From Pseudogracilibacillus sp037072025 (GTDB lineage: Bacteria; Bacillota; Bacilli; Bacillales; Amphibacillaceae): a stretch of DNA of 64,000 bases. The notes below the pieces were generated by a model. It worked only from the letters and a program-made list of their open reading frames with translations, made no database searches and was not told the origin of the DNA. How positions within the stretch are numbered: the stretch's first letter is position 1; each line of letters starts with the position of its first letter. Shown here piece by piece: positions 9,346-17,631 of this stretch. Both the position numbers and the translations under genes were made by a program. The stretch covers positions 1-64,000 of the forward strand of contig NZ_JAXHDD010000008.1 in assembly GCF_037072025.1 (NCBI RefSeq). The letters are read 5' to 3'.

Positions 9346-9376
9346 TTGCGATTATATCGTTATTTACGATATAATC
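9346..9376 (+). promoter_or_regulatory. Promoter with overlapping palindromic operator
   Basis: A sigma-A-like promoter TTGCGA (9346-9351), 18-nt spacer, TATAAT (9370-9375) is overlaid by a perfect 11-bp inverted repeat, GATTATATCGT (9350-9360) and ACGATATAATC (9366-9376), with a 5-nt centre. It lies 30 nt upstream of the MarR gene. The layout fits autorepression by occlusion of the promoter. Confidence 0.75.
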
Positions 9377-9406
9377 GTTTAAGACGATGAATTGGAGGGT
9401 TAATAT

Positions 9407-9805
9407 ATGATTGCTGAAATAAATAGATATTTTTCTGATATTTACTTTGAACTTCATCCAGAACAACAAGAAACCATCTCCCACCAAAGTGTCCGTATCT
9501 TACAAATGGTACAGAAAAAGCAATTTGTAATGGTTCGAGATATTGCAGAGCATTTATCTATATCACATAATACTGCGTCGGAACACATTAAAAAGTTAGT
9601 AAGTAATGGATGGCTATATAAAGAAAGATATGAAAAAGATCAACGCAGGGTTTATTTGCATCTAACGGAACTTGGTATAAAGATATTAAAGAAAAATACA
9701 GAATTAGATGAAGAAAAGTTACAAGCAGCACTTGACAGGTTATCAGATAAAGAAAGGATACAGGTTGTTAAAGCCTTTCAGTTACTAAGCGAGGTATCAA
9801 AATAA
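9407..9805 (+). CDS. MarR-family transcriptional regulator
   Basis: A 132-residue winged-helix protein. The helix-turn-helix lies at about 43-65 (VRDIAEHLSISHNTASEHIKKL) and the wing with ERYEKDQRRVYLHLTELG at about 73-90. The ATG follows GGAGGG. A palindrome overlaps its promoter, so it probably represses itself and the DUF3147 gene whose ATG abuts its stop codon (TAAATG). The effector is unknown. The short dimerisation arms are usual for small MarR/DUF2250-type members. Confidence 0.85.
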   Translation: MIAEINRYFSDIYFELHPEQQETISHQSVRILQMVQKKQFVMVRDIAEHLSISHNTASEHIKKLVSNGWLYKERYEKDQRRVYLHLTELGIKILKKNTELDEEKLQAALDRLSDKERIQVVKAFQLLSEVSK

Positions 9806-10147
9806 ATGCATTTGTTTATAAAAATTGTCGGTTCTGCAGCCATTATTGGCATAGTAACCGAATTAGCAAGACGATTTCCGGTATATGGAGGAATTATAGC
9901 AGCTCTACCTTTAATTAGCATTCTAAGTATAATTTGGCTAACAGTACAAGGAGAATCTACAAAAACGATTAATGAATTTATAGGTGGTGTGATTGCAGGT
10001 CTTCCAGCAACGATTGTAATGCTTCTGATAATTTATATTGCATGTAAACATTCTATTCATATATCAACAGCAATTTTATTTGGAGTTATCGGCTGGGGAT
10101 TCTTTTTAATTATTCAAAGATATATAACTGGAATATTCTTCACCTAG
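9806..10147 (+). CDS. DUF3147 family membrane protein
   Basis: A 113-residue hydrophobic protein with about four transmembrane segments, matching the DUF3147 family (RRFPVYGGIIAALPLISI near the N terminus is typical). It starts directly after the MarR stop codon with no separate ribosome site, so translation is coupled to the regulator. Function is unknown; small membrane proteins paired with MarR regulators are often transporters or drug-response proteins, which is inference. Confidence 0.8.
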   Translation: MHLFIKIVGSAAIIGIVTELARRFPVYGGIIAALPLISILSIIWLTVQGESTKTINEFIGGVIAGLPATIVMLLIIYIACKHSIHISTAILFGVIGWGFFLIIQRYITGIFFT

Positions 10148-10245
10148 AAAAGAGAAATAACGTATGAAACGGAACATTGCATTTTAACAATGTGGAGAAA
10201 GTATCTGTCAGATTATTGTTAAACTATTACTCAGAGGTGATGGAG

Positions 10246-10668
10246 ATGTTTGTAAAGGGTCTAAACCATTTTTTATTTTCTGTATCTGATTTGGATAAAT
10301 CTATAAAATTTTACCAAGAAGTATTTAATGCTAAATTACTTGTGAAAGGAAGAAGTACTGCATATTTTGATTTGAACGGGATGTGGATTGCTCTTAATTT
10401 AGAAAAAGACATTCCCCGTAATGAAATAAGTGAATCATATACTCATGTTGCTTTTTCAATTGAAGAGGATGAATTTGATCATATATTTAACAAGCTAAAA
10501 AAATTGGATGTAAACATTTTACCTAGTCGTCCAAGAGATGAAAAAGATAAGAAGTCCATTTATTTCACTGATCCTGATGGACATAAGTTCGAATTTCATA
10601 CAGGTACTTTGCAGGACAGATTAGATTATTACAAACAGGATAAACCGCATATGGAATTTTATGAATAA
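10246..10668 (+). CDS. fosB: Metallothiol transferase FosB (fosfomycin resistance)
   Basis: A 140-residue VOC-family enzyme that opens the epoxide of fosfomycin using a thiol, bacillithiol in this phylum. Metal ligands H8, H67 and E116 are present, as are the signature segments IPRNEISESYTHVAFS and IYFTDPDGHKFEFHTGTLQDRL. I chose ATG 10246, placed 7-8 nt after AGAGGTG; ATG 10240 and a longer 5' frame are less likely. It has its own hairpin terminator. Chromosomal fosB is common in Bacillus and does not by itself mean recent transfer. Position 9 is Phe, as in the B. subtilis-like branch, not Cys. Confidence 0.93.
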   Translation: MFVKGLNHFLFSVSDLDKSIKFYQEVFNAKLLVKGRSTAYFDLNGMWIALNLEKDIPRNEISESYTHVAFSIEEDEFDHIFNKLKKLDVNILPSRPRDEKDKKSIYFTDPDGHKFEFHTGTLQDRLDYYKQDKPHMEFYE

Positions 10669-10674
10669 ACTAGC

Positions 10675-10709
10675 TTCTTATTCAATTGGGTGTTCTAATC
10701 GAATAAGAA
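10675..10709 (+). terminator. Terminator after fosB
   Basis: TTCTTATTCAATT and AATCGAATAAGAA form a 13-bp stem with one G-U pair and a 9-nt loop, followed by AATGTGTCTTTTTT. The rest of 10710-10968 is A+T-rich and holds nothing else I can support except the ribosome site of the next gene. Confidence 0.65.
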
Positions 10710-10968
10710 AATGTGTCTTTTTTGAATCAATCGTGACATTTCAAATGAGTGATTTGTGTTAGATTTCATTGCCCAATATTTTAAATGTCCTATAACTTTA
10801 ACATTATAAAATGAACCTTGATTCATTTTGCTTGTAATTCTAAAGATTATATACTGGCATTGTTAAGAAACTTAGGGAATAATAGAGTGAATAATAGATT
10901 ACAATACATATTTTCCATACAATTAAACTAGATTTTCAATATGTAATTAAACCAAGGAGGATTTTAAA

Positions 10969-11373
10969 ATGGCAAAAGATCGTTATCAACAAGGTTTGGA
11001 AAAAATAAAAGAGCTCACGTTATCAGACGATGAGAATCCGACTGGCTTTATGGACATTGGTGAAGCGTATAAAGATATTGCTCCAGATTTAAGCAAATAT
11101 GTTGTTGAATTTGCTTTTGGAGATATCTATTCACGACCAGGATTAGATAACAAACAAAAGGTTCTTACAACCATTACAGCCCTTGTTGCTCAAGGAAAAC
11201 CACAGATTGAAATGCATATTAAAACTGGGCTTACTGTTGGTTTAAAACCGGAAGAGATTGTAGGTTGCATCATGCACCTCATTCCATATACTGGATTCCC
11301 GAGTGTCCTAAATGCGTTAGCGGCCGCTAAAAAGGTGTTTGAAGAACGTGGAATTAAAATGGCTGATGACTGA
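10969..11373 (+). CDS. Carboxymuconolactone decarboxylase family protein
   Basis: A 134-residue all-helical protein of the CMD family. The block LDNKQKVLTTITALVAQGKPQIEMHIKTGL and the following EEIVGCIMHLIPYTGFPSVLNAL are typical of the decarboxylase-like branch. It lacks the CxxC pair of AhpD peroxidases, so a redox role is less likely. The ATG follows AAGGAGG, and a strong terminator follows. The gene is monocistronic. Family members include decarboxylases and stress proteins; the substrate is unknown. Confidence 0.82.
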   Translation: MAKDRYQQGLEKIKELTLSDDENPTGFMDIGEAYKDIAPDLSKYVVEFAFGDIYSRPGLDNKQKVLTTITALVAQGKPQIEMHIKTGLTVGLKPEEIVGCIMHLIPYTGFPSVLNALAAAKKVFEERGIKMADD

Positions 11374-11440
11374 CAGGGTATTTAGTAAGTAGAAATGAAT
11401 AGAATAAAGTTTAGTAGCTTGCTAGAAAAATAAGAAAAAA

Positions 11441-11486
11441 ATAAAAATAGCCACCGCTCTTCATATGAGTAGGTGGTTATTTTTAT
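11441..11486 (+). terminator. Terminator after the CMD gene
   Basis: ATAAAAATAGCCACC at 11441-11455 pairs with GGTGGTTATTTTTAT at 11472-11486 with one mismatch; both arms carry A/T runs, so it may work in both directions. Confidence 0.75.
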
Positions 11487-11811
11487 ATCATTCCTTCTCC
11501 TGACTATTAGAAAAAGACCGATTATAAAACTGTCAGCTAATTAGCTAAGAGCCATTAATATTAACAGACGCTTTAGTTTTTCGTTTACTACCAATTTATG
11601 CCGATTATTATATTTGGTAGCTCTTAGCGATTAAATTCAATTTTTTAAAAAATTGTTGAAAATACTATGTTAAAATAATTTATATCCAGGTATTAAAAGT
11701 CTAACAAATGTGTTTTGGAATCGAGTCATTTAATAGTGTTTTAAATTTATATTATTAAACTAAAACGCGATTATCCAGTGAAATGGGAATTCTAAGGTAC
11801 TTAAAAAGTGG
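11487..11811. other. Intergenic, nothing recognised
   Basis: A+T-rich DNA with one widely spaced 9-bp inverted repeat (GCTAAGAGC at 11544 and GCTCTTAGC at 11620) that is not remarkable. No gene or RNA is supported. Confidence 0.4.
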
Positions 11812-12573
11812 GTGTATGAAATAGATATAGATAAAGATTTTGAAAAAGAAATGAACCGTACTAAAACACGAGTAAAAACAGGTTGCCTCAGTTTCCTTAT
11901 TGGTTTTGTCGCACTATTTTTTGGGCTGATTATTTATTTTATTGGAACGTTATTTTTTGAAATGAATTTTAAAGAAAATACACTCGTTGTGAGTGAATCT
12001 CCAAAGAACATAAATACAATTAAGGTTGTCGAAATAGGCGCACCCTTTTCCTTTGGTTCTTCTTCTATTCGATTGAAATATAAAGACGATGATTTTGATA
12101 CTAGTTTATCCAATGATGGAAAAAACTTAGATGAATCCAATATTGAAATCAATTGGATAAATGATAAGGAAGCAACTGTTATATTTGATGGAGAAGAACA
12201 ACCGCCTGAGGTCATTAAGTTTAAAGTGACAGATAATGAGTCTGCTTCTTTTAAGGTTGAATATATAGAACTAGGTTATATACCCACTACTTCTCAACAA
12301 GATCCAAACGGGGATTATGCAATTCAAATAAGGAAATCCACATATTCCAAAGGATCGGAAAAACAATATAATTATAATGCCCCAATCAGGGTATATTACG
12401 GTCCAAAAGGTAGTGAACCTGTTCAATTTAAGGATTGGAAGATTGATAAGTTTTCCAATAAAGATAAGTTTGAATTGTATTGGCAAAATGATTATGTTTT
12501 GATTGATGTATTGAGTGAAAATGACAACGGGACAATTTATGTGAAAGATTCGTTGAAGTTATCGTTTAATTAA
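11812..12573 (+). CDS. Membrane-anchored protein of unknown function (DUF5412-like)
   Basis: A 253-residue protein with one transmembrane segment at about 25-49 and a long extracytoplasmic C-terminal part. The stretch NTIKVVEIGAPFSFGSSSIR and the later SNDGKNLDESNIEINW resemble DUF5412 proteins of Bacillus; I recall this rather than having searched it. The start is uncertain: GTG at 11812 has only AAGGT 14 nt upstream, and ATG at codon 14 has no better site. It stands alone between two decayed or unknown genes. Confidence 0.6.
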   Translation: MYEIDIDKDFEKEMNRTKTRVKTGCLSFLIGFVALFFGLIIYFIGTLFFEMNFKENTLVVSESPKNINTIKVVEIGAPFSFGSSSIRLKYKDDDFDTSLSNDGKNLDESNIEINWINDKEATVIFDGEEQPPEVIKFKVTDNESASFKVEYIELGYIPTTSQQDPNGDYAIQIRKSTYSKGSEKQYNYNAPIRVYYGPKGSEPVQFKDWKIDKFSNKDKFELYWQNDYVLIDVLSENDNGTIYVKDSLKLSFN

Positions 12574-12840
12574 TTCTGAAGTTAATCAAAATGCAGTCAA
12601 AAGATAAATCTTAGGTGGATTCTCTTTCCCTAAACTGGCTATTTATGGAATAAGGACATGCACCTATATAAGGTGTAAGACCATACTATTTAACATCACG
12701 TTTAAAGAAAAGTGATAAACTTATAAAGTGTTTGTGAGTATGATTGATTAAATTAATATGGCAGTTTGGACATGAAGTGGCAAAAACTAGCATGAATGAA
12801 TCATCATATACGATATTTTTACTAAGGAGGATACTAAGAA

Positions 12841-13179
12841 ATGATTGTAGAACACGTACATTTTTATAATAACAATTATGTTGTCGTTGACGACATAGTG
12901 GAGTTTGAAAGAGTTTATATGGTTGATGAATCTAAATTTAGTAATAAAACGTATGAAGACTTATCAAGGGTTTATCAAAAATTGCCATCTTATATGGGTA
13001 ATACAACCAATTTTCCTTGCTGGTTTGGTAATGAGGAAAAAGGAGATAAATATTTTATAACCGTTTCATTTGAAATGTCTGGCCTACAGTTTTGGGGTAC
13101 ATTGCCTTTATCTAACTTTTTACAATGGGAAAATCTCTTTAATGAAATGATAAAAAACTTCCCATTTAAATATCAATAA
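12841..13179 (+). CDS. Hypothetical protein, 112 residues
   Basis: A soluble acidic and aromatic-rich protein starting at ATG after a strong AAGGAGG site. I do not recognise a domain. Size, aromatic content and isolated position beside a transposon remnant resemble small immunity or orphan proteins of accessory regions, which is only inference. Nothing else is evident in 12574-12840 apart from a short GCACCT/AGGTG palindrome near 12660. Confidence 0.6.
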   Translation: MIVEHVHFYNNNYVVVDDIVEFERVYMVDESKFSNKTYEDLSRVYQKLPSYMGNTTNFPCWFGNEEKGDKYFITVSFEMSGLQFWGTLPLSNFLQWENLFNEMIKNFPFKYQ

Positions 13180-13292
13180 GTTCTACAAATAGATGCTTTA
13201 ACCGAATAACGTATTCGTTTATCGATTCACTTTATGTAGTATCGGGAGGATATTTTTTAGATATCCTAAACAAAATCAGGAAGTAGAGGAAA

Positions 13293-13373
13293 ATGAAGAA
13301 CTACGATATTATATTTTTTATCATAGATGATACACTTTTTGATTTTACTAAGTCAAGAGCAAGAGGTTTTTAA
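13293..13373 (+). pseudogene. 5' fragment of a HAD-family nucleotidase gene
   Basis: A 26-codon frame, MKNYDIIFFIIDDTLFDFTK and six more residues, follows a GTAGAGG site and matches the start of YjjG/YfnB-type HAD hydrolases. The family nucleophile is the first Asp of FDIDDT, and here it is Ile (FIIDDT). A stop follows at 13371, and a shifted frame after it (EVFNKVF..) looks like the continuation. The rest of the gene is missing. It probably decayed together with the adjacent transposon remnant. Confidence 0.45.
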
Positions 13374-13421
13374 TAAAGTCTTTGTAAATATATTTAAGGC
13401 TATTTATTTGATGAAATTGAG

Positions 13422-13875
13422 CTATATTTGAGGGGGATAAGGATGGAGATTAGGTTTTATATTTCTGCCAGCTAGCTTGTGTTTTTTTAGTAAACGGTTT
13501 ATAGTAGCGTAAGAGACTTGATTTTTTGTGATCTCTCCTTGTGCTATTAGTTGTTCGTAGAAAACACTAACTGGCATATGGAGAGATTTTTTTCGTATTT
13601 CTAGAATATGATCCCTGTCATCCGAAGACAGCCTTCTCGCATTACCTCGGTCGGAACGTCTTTTTGGTTTTAATGCCAAAACCATTTCTTCGATAGTGCA
13701 GAAGCCATTCTTGCATCGTCTTAGCCGCAACCTTTCGTTCCCCGTAATATGGAATAGTATGAATTTTTCCCTCCATTTCTTGAAAATAATCCTTTGGTTT
13801 CACCTGCCCATTTAAAAGTGGGGCAATTAACCCATAACGAAATAAAGCAATTTCTTCCCGTGTTTTTTCATTCAT
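13422..13875 (-). pseudogene. Transposase N-terminal part, frameshifted and truncated
   Basis: Two overlapping minus-strand frames, 13875-13642 and 13730-13422, are one protein broken by a frameshift near 13680-13690, where GGTTTTGGCATTAAAACC changes phase. The joined product (EEIALFRYGLIAPLLNGQ.., then RRSDRGNARRLS.., MPVSVFYEQLI) is the helix-turn-helix part of a DDE transposase that usually pairs with a DUF6431 gene. The catalytic rve domain is absent: the frame ends after NIKPNLHPYPPQI. It cannot transpose. Confidence 0.75.
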
Positions 13876-13947
13876 AAACTTTTCCTCCTTTTTGAAAAGG
13901 ACAACCGGTTATCCATTGCCTTTATTCTACTTTTTTCGTCAATAGTT

Positions 13948-14538
13948 TCATAGGCAAGATTTATGTGGGACGAATATATTTTTTTTCTTCGATAAATATG
14001 GTAGAATTAATTTGCCCATAAAATAGGATGATAAATGACCCCAGCTCCTTCGATAGAAGGAGGTTGATTCGCCAAAATCTTGGATCATTGTCATATATTT
14101 TTGGGCTTCTTTTTTTACATCCTGCGTGAAACCCAATTTATACCCTAAGTCTGTGAAAAAACTATGAATCCAGGGAATTCTCTCACAAAAACGTTTCATA
14201 TGTTGTTCCAATTGCTGGCGACTTCCTTCTACTTTCTCTCCTTTTAACGCACTACTTAATCGTCCCACCATAGAATCCAAAGTATGTTGAAAATAGGGGA
14301 TTAGAAAACTAGGTAATATAGAGATATTTACTTTACAAGCTAAACACCTAAAACGGCATATTGGAATATAAAATTCCTCATCATCAATACCATATCGCCA
14401 ATAGTAGCCGTTTCTGTGTACATTTCCTTGAGCGATGCATTGACACTTGGGACACCGATCAAATACAGGGAAATCATTCTTTTTTCCTTTCGTCTCATAT
14501 TCTTCTATTCCTATTCCAAAATCGTGTAAAATAATCAT
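13948..14538 (-). CDS. DUF6431 zinc-ribbon protein of a transposon
   Basis: A 196-residue protein with a zinc-ribbon-like set of cysteines: C29, C32 and C34 (CPKCQC), then C61, C65 and C68. A helical C-terminal part follows. It has a GAAGGGGGAG site before the ATG and lies just upstream of the broken transposase on the same strand. DUF6431 genes regularly accompany such transposases, and the role is unknown. The frame looks intact, but the element as a whole is dead. Confidence 0.7.
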   Translation of the reverse strand: MIILHDFGIGIEEYETKGKKNDFPVFDRCPKCQCIAQGNVHRNGYYWRYGIDDEEFYIPICRFRCLACKVNISILPSFLIPYFQHTLDSMVGRLSSALKGEKVEGSRQQLEQHMKRFCERIPWIHSFFTDLGYKLGFTQDVKKEAQKYMTMIQDFGESTSFYRRSWGHLSSYFMGKLILPYLSKKKNIFVPHKSCL

Positions 14539-14742
14539 AAAAAACTCCCCCTTCTAATATGCAAAAAAATTAGCATATTATTACAGAGAAGTAAAGTAAA
14601 TATACTGGAGGAATTTGAACAAAACTCCCCTATATTTAACGTAATAAAGTGACGCTTTACAGTATGGTCCGGTAAACAGCTTGTCATTCACTGGTACATT
14701 TTGTGGCATTAGTTGGTACAAAAGATGTCACTAGTGGTACAT

Positions 14743-15481
14743 TTCATTGGCTGTAATCAGTTTATCAATTTCAAAGTGATGGAACCATCTGGAATTTATG
14801 AAATAAATAGCAATGGATTTAGTTGTCATTTAAATGAAGAACAATCAACTATTAATGGTATATTTGAAGTAATAGAAAGGCATACAGTTATAAACAACTG
14901 GGTAAGTGAACGGAAAATTTATAGTTTGAATAAATCTCAGCTTCCAAGATGGTTCAAAGATATTGTACATTCGTTAGAGCAATTAGAGCAAGAAGGTTGG
15001 ATAATATCAATTAATTTTCTTTAAATGAATTTAGTCTTCCTACCGTTTGGATTTTTGGTTGCAATGAACAGAAGAAAAAAATATTATTTGGTGCTAAAAG
15101 TTCATTTAATTTAGAATCATCTATAAAGGGTGCTTTCCTAGAGTTTATCGCTAATTATACCAATAAAAATCAGTTTGACGTTGAGATTGTAACTTATATT
15201 CGCAATAAAAAAATAAATTCAGAATATTTAAACCTATTCAATCTATTCTGTATAGCAAAAAAAATGACGATGAATATTCATTGGAAAATCTACAAAATTT
15301 TTTGGTTGAAAACCATGCATTTGACTAATTTAAATTGGAATTTAGAGTACCAGAGATAAAAAAACAAGGTAGAGTTGTAAATAGAATAATTGTTCTTCAC
15401 TTAGATTATTTATACTATCAGTTAAATTTTAAAATAGCTTTAAGTCAAGTATCTCTTAAAATTTTAAGTCCATATTGTTTA
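14743..15481 (+). pseudogene. YcaO-domain (azoline cyclodehydratase-type) gene, broken
   Basis: Successive frames give the C-terminal half of a YcaO protein. Frame 1 holds INSNGFSCHLNEEQS and NGIFEVIERHTVINNW, matching the NSNGxACG..ExxLxxxxEVIERD core of the YcaO ATP-binding region. After a stop at 15022 a second frame gives FSLPTVWIFGCN and FGAKSSFNLESSIKGAFLEF, the next conserved block. Frames near 15265 (NDDEYSLENLQNFLVENHAF) and 15330-15481 (VPEIKKQGRVVNRIIV, ending at TAG) complete it. At least three frame changes and the missing 5' half show decay. YcaO enzymes make thiazoline/oxazoline rings in ribosomal peptides. Confidence 0.65.
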
Positions 15482-15497
15482 TAGAAAGGAATAAAAA

Positions 15498-16751
15498 ATG
15501 ATCAATAAGAATTTCTCTTTATTGTTTATTGCTTCAGTCATATCTACACTTGGAGCGTCCATGACTTATATTTCCTTATACTGGAACTATTTTGAGCAAA
15601 CTACAGTAGTTTCATTAACATTATTAACGACAGTAACATTTCTTTCAGGATTTATTTTTAGTTTGTTTCTAAGCCCATTTTGTGATAAATACAAACCAAA
15701 AAATATGATGATATTTACAATGGTAATGAGAACAATCATATTGATTATATTTGGAATAGGTATGCTTTTTTTAGATATCCATATATATTTCATGATATTT
15801 ATGATGGTTCTGCTTGTTGCACTTGAATCTCTGTATGATCCTTCTTCGGTAAAGATAATCACTAATATCGTTAAAAAAGAAGAGTATACAACAGCTAACT
15901 CATGGATTACTATTTTGGACAGAATTGGCGTATTATTTGGAATGCTATTAGGAGGTATTGTTATTATTAGTTTAAATCTAGGTACTATTTTGTTAATTGA
16001 AGCAGGTGCATTCCTTATCGGCGTTATAATTTTATTACAACTGAAAGAAAAATCTGCTGCTGATGATAATAAGAAAGAAATAGAGAGAGAGAATTATTAT
16101 TTGATGTGGAAAGAAGGTATCGCATATATAATAAAAACAAAATGGCTAATAGGCGTATTATTAGTAGCTATAGCTGCTAATTTAGCCATTACTCCTAGTG
16201 TAACTTTATTAATACCATATACTTCAGAAGTACTGCAAGGAGATTCTATCCATTACTCTATTATACAAATTTCAAGTATTTTGGGAAGTATTCTAATGGC
16301 TTACATTATCAGTAAGATTAAATTAAAATTACTAGTACAGTCCTTCTTGGTGGCAGCTATATTGCAAAGTTGTATTATCATGTTATTAAGTATGAACTCA
16401 AACATTTTAATTACTATTATTCTCATATTTTTATTAGGTTGTTTTGTTGCATTATTTAATGTTCCTTTTGTTACCTTACTTCAAAGACATGTGCCTAATT
16501 ACTTATTAGGAAGGGTTAGAGGAGGAATGATCGCATTATCAACTGGACTTTCCAGTCTTGGTTACGCGCTTTCCGGAATATTCACAGTACAAATGGGGAT
16601 CAGATTGACAATTTTTATTTATGGATTAGTAGGGTTTATTATTATTTTTAGTTTAGTATTGTTTAAGCCTTTTTCTTCTATTTCCATTACTAATAATCAA
16701 GAGAAAACAGTTGAAACAGATGATAAATTGTTTGTGCAAGATAAAAGTTAA
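15498..16751 (+). CDS. MFS transporter
   Basis: A 417-residue major facilitator with 12 predicted transmembrane segments. The loop 2-3 motif appears as SPFCDKYKPKNMM, and the protein resembles MefA-like (MFS_3) efflux proteins. The ATG follows AAAGGAA. The gene is complete and begins 17 nt after the YcaO remnant ends, so it may once have exported or given immunity to the cluster's peptide (inference). A+T content is high, in line with the decayed accessory stretch around it. Confidence 0.82.
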   Translation: MINKNFSLLFIASVISTLGASMTYISLYWNYFEQTTVVSLTLLTTVTFLSGFIFSLFLSPFCDKYKPKNMMIFTMVMRTIILIIFGIGMLFLDIHIYFMIFMMVLLVALESLYDPSSVKIITNIVKKEEYTTANSWITILDRIGVLFGMLLGGIVIISLNLGTILLIEAGAFLIGVIILLQLKEKSAADDNKKEIERENYYLMWKEGIAYIIKTKWLIGVLLVAIAANLAITPSVTLLIPYTSEVLQGDSIHYSIIQISSILGSILMAYIISKIKLKLLVQSFLVAAILQSCIIMLLSMNSNILITIILIFLLGCFVALFNVPFVTLLQRHVPNYLLGRVRGGMIALSTGLSSLGYALSGIFTVQMGIRLTIFIYGLVGFIIIFSLVLFKPFSSISITNNQEKTVETDDKLFVQDKS

Positions 16752-16928
16752 GAGTATTGTAACCAAAATATTAGAAGGTTGCACAAAAAGAAAAGCTTGC
16801 CAATCCTCTTAAAATACCCTACCGTTATTAGTGTCGAATCAAAACGGTGGGAGAGTGAAAGGATAGTTAGCAGTTTACTAATGGGGCTTTTATGCAATAA
16901 GGCTTTGTCATGGTTCTCAATAATAGGG
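16752..16928. other. Intergenic, unassigned
   Basis: A CCCTACCGTT..AACGGTGGG inverted repeat near 16820-16855 may be a terminator for the MFS gene. A minus-strand frame here has no ribosome site and no recognised family. Confidence 0.3.
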
Positions 16929-17280
16929 CGCGCGCGACAAGTTCTGTGATAAACATTTTCAGCGTGAAACACGGGAAGTTACTAAATAAACTTTAACTTT
17001 ACAACGAAGGATGGGAATGACGAAACCAAGTTTTCGAAAACTATCCCATTGATACTCCTGCGTGCTTTATGCATGACAGTGCATAAGGTTCGAAGCACAA
17101 TACCGAATGGAATGTGAGCTTGAGAAGGTAGTTTAATTTCACGTCAAAAAGTAACGAAGAACTTATAATCTAGTATACATCGATAGATGGAGCGCCGAAT
17201 GCTTGGAAACTGGCACGTTCGGTGCGGAGCAGGGGAAAAGCTGGAGATAATCTCAAAGGCTTACCTATTGCTACTATAAA
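16929..17280 (+). ncRNA. Probable 5' fragment of a group II intron, ORF missing
   Basis: The segment begins with GCGCGACAAGTTCTGTG, close to the GUGCGAC start of bacterial class-B introns. It ends with CACGTTCGGTGCGGAGCAGG, AAAGCTGGAGATAATCT and GGCTTACCTATTGCTAC, sequences I associate with the domain I-IV boundary just upstream of the intron-encoded reverse transcriptase. The middle part is G+C-richer and rich in short complementary arms, as expected for ribozyme domains. No reverse transcriptase, domain V or domain VI follows; an unrelated small gene starts at 17341. Confidence 0.5.
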
Positions 17281-17340
17281 GGAATAACGATTTGCGTCTA
17301 TTCTTATTGGTAAGTTACAAAAATATAGCAAAGAGGGTGT

Positions 17341-17517
17341 ATGGATATGGTTATGACTACTATTGCTTCTGCATTCATATGGATTGCAGCGATTTACGAA
17401 CTAATAAAGCCTTCAAAAGAGCAAAATAATCGAAAAATCATTGTTTTAACATCCTTAGGCACTTTATCAACATTAGTTATCACTATTTCATTATTTCAAA
17501 ATATGTTGGGGGTCTAA
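17341..17517 (+). CDS. Small membrane protein, 58 residues
   Basis: MDMVMTTIASAFIWIAAIYE begins a 58-codon frame with an AAAGAGGGTG ribosome site, two hydrophobic segments (about 5-20 and 32-55) separated by a charged loop KPSKEQNNRK, and a TAA stop. Composition and site support a real small gene. I do not recognise the family. It lies between the intron fragment and the TSUP permease. Confidence 0.5.
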   Translation: MDMVMTTIASAFIWIAAIYELIKPSKEQNNRKIIVLTSLGTLSTLVITISLFQNMLGV

Positions 17518-17631
17518 TAATTCGCTAAACGAGCTATATAATCAAAACGTAGTTGAAGTACAATAGGGTCGAATTGAAGAAGGGAATATATGTTGATTAT
17601 TTGATATTTGGAGTAGAGTTGGTGACATTGT

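Larger units (their letters stand above)
13422..14741 (-). mobile_element. Remnant of a DUF6431-type transposon
   Basis: It comprises the DUF6431 gene, the truncated transposase and a putative right end. At the right end the heptamer TGGTACA occurs at 14692, 14714 and 14735, a spacing of 22 and 21 nt (about two helical turns), as expected of multiple transposase-binding sites. An inverted repeat TAATATGC/GCATATTA lies at 14555-14580. The left end, with the rest of the transposase, is deleted. The right end abuts a broken YcaO gene, so insertion probably destroyed its 5' part. Confidence 0.55.

Noticed and set aside
13948..14538. Independent zinc-finger regulator
   Set aside because: Direct linkage and orientation with the transposase fragment and the DUF6431 pattern make it a transposon accessory gene.
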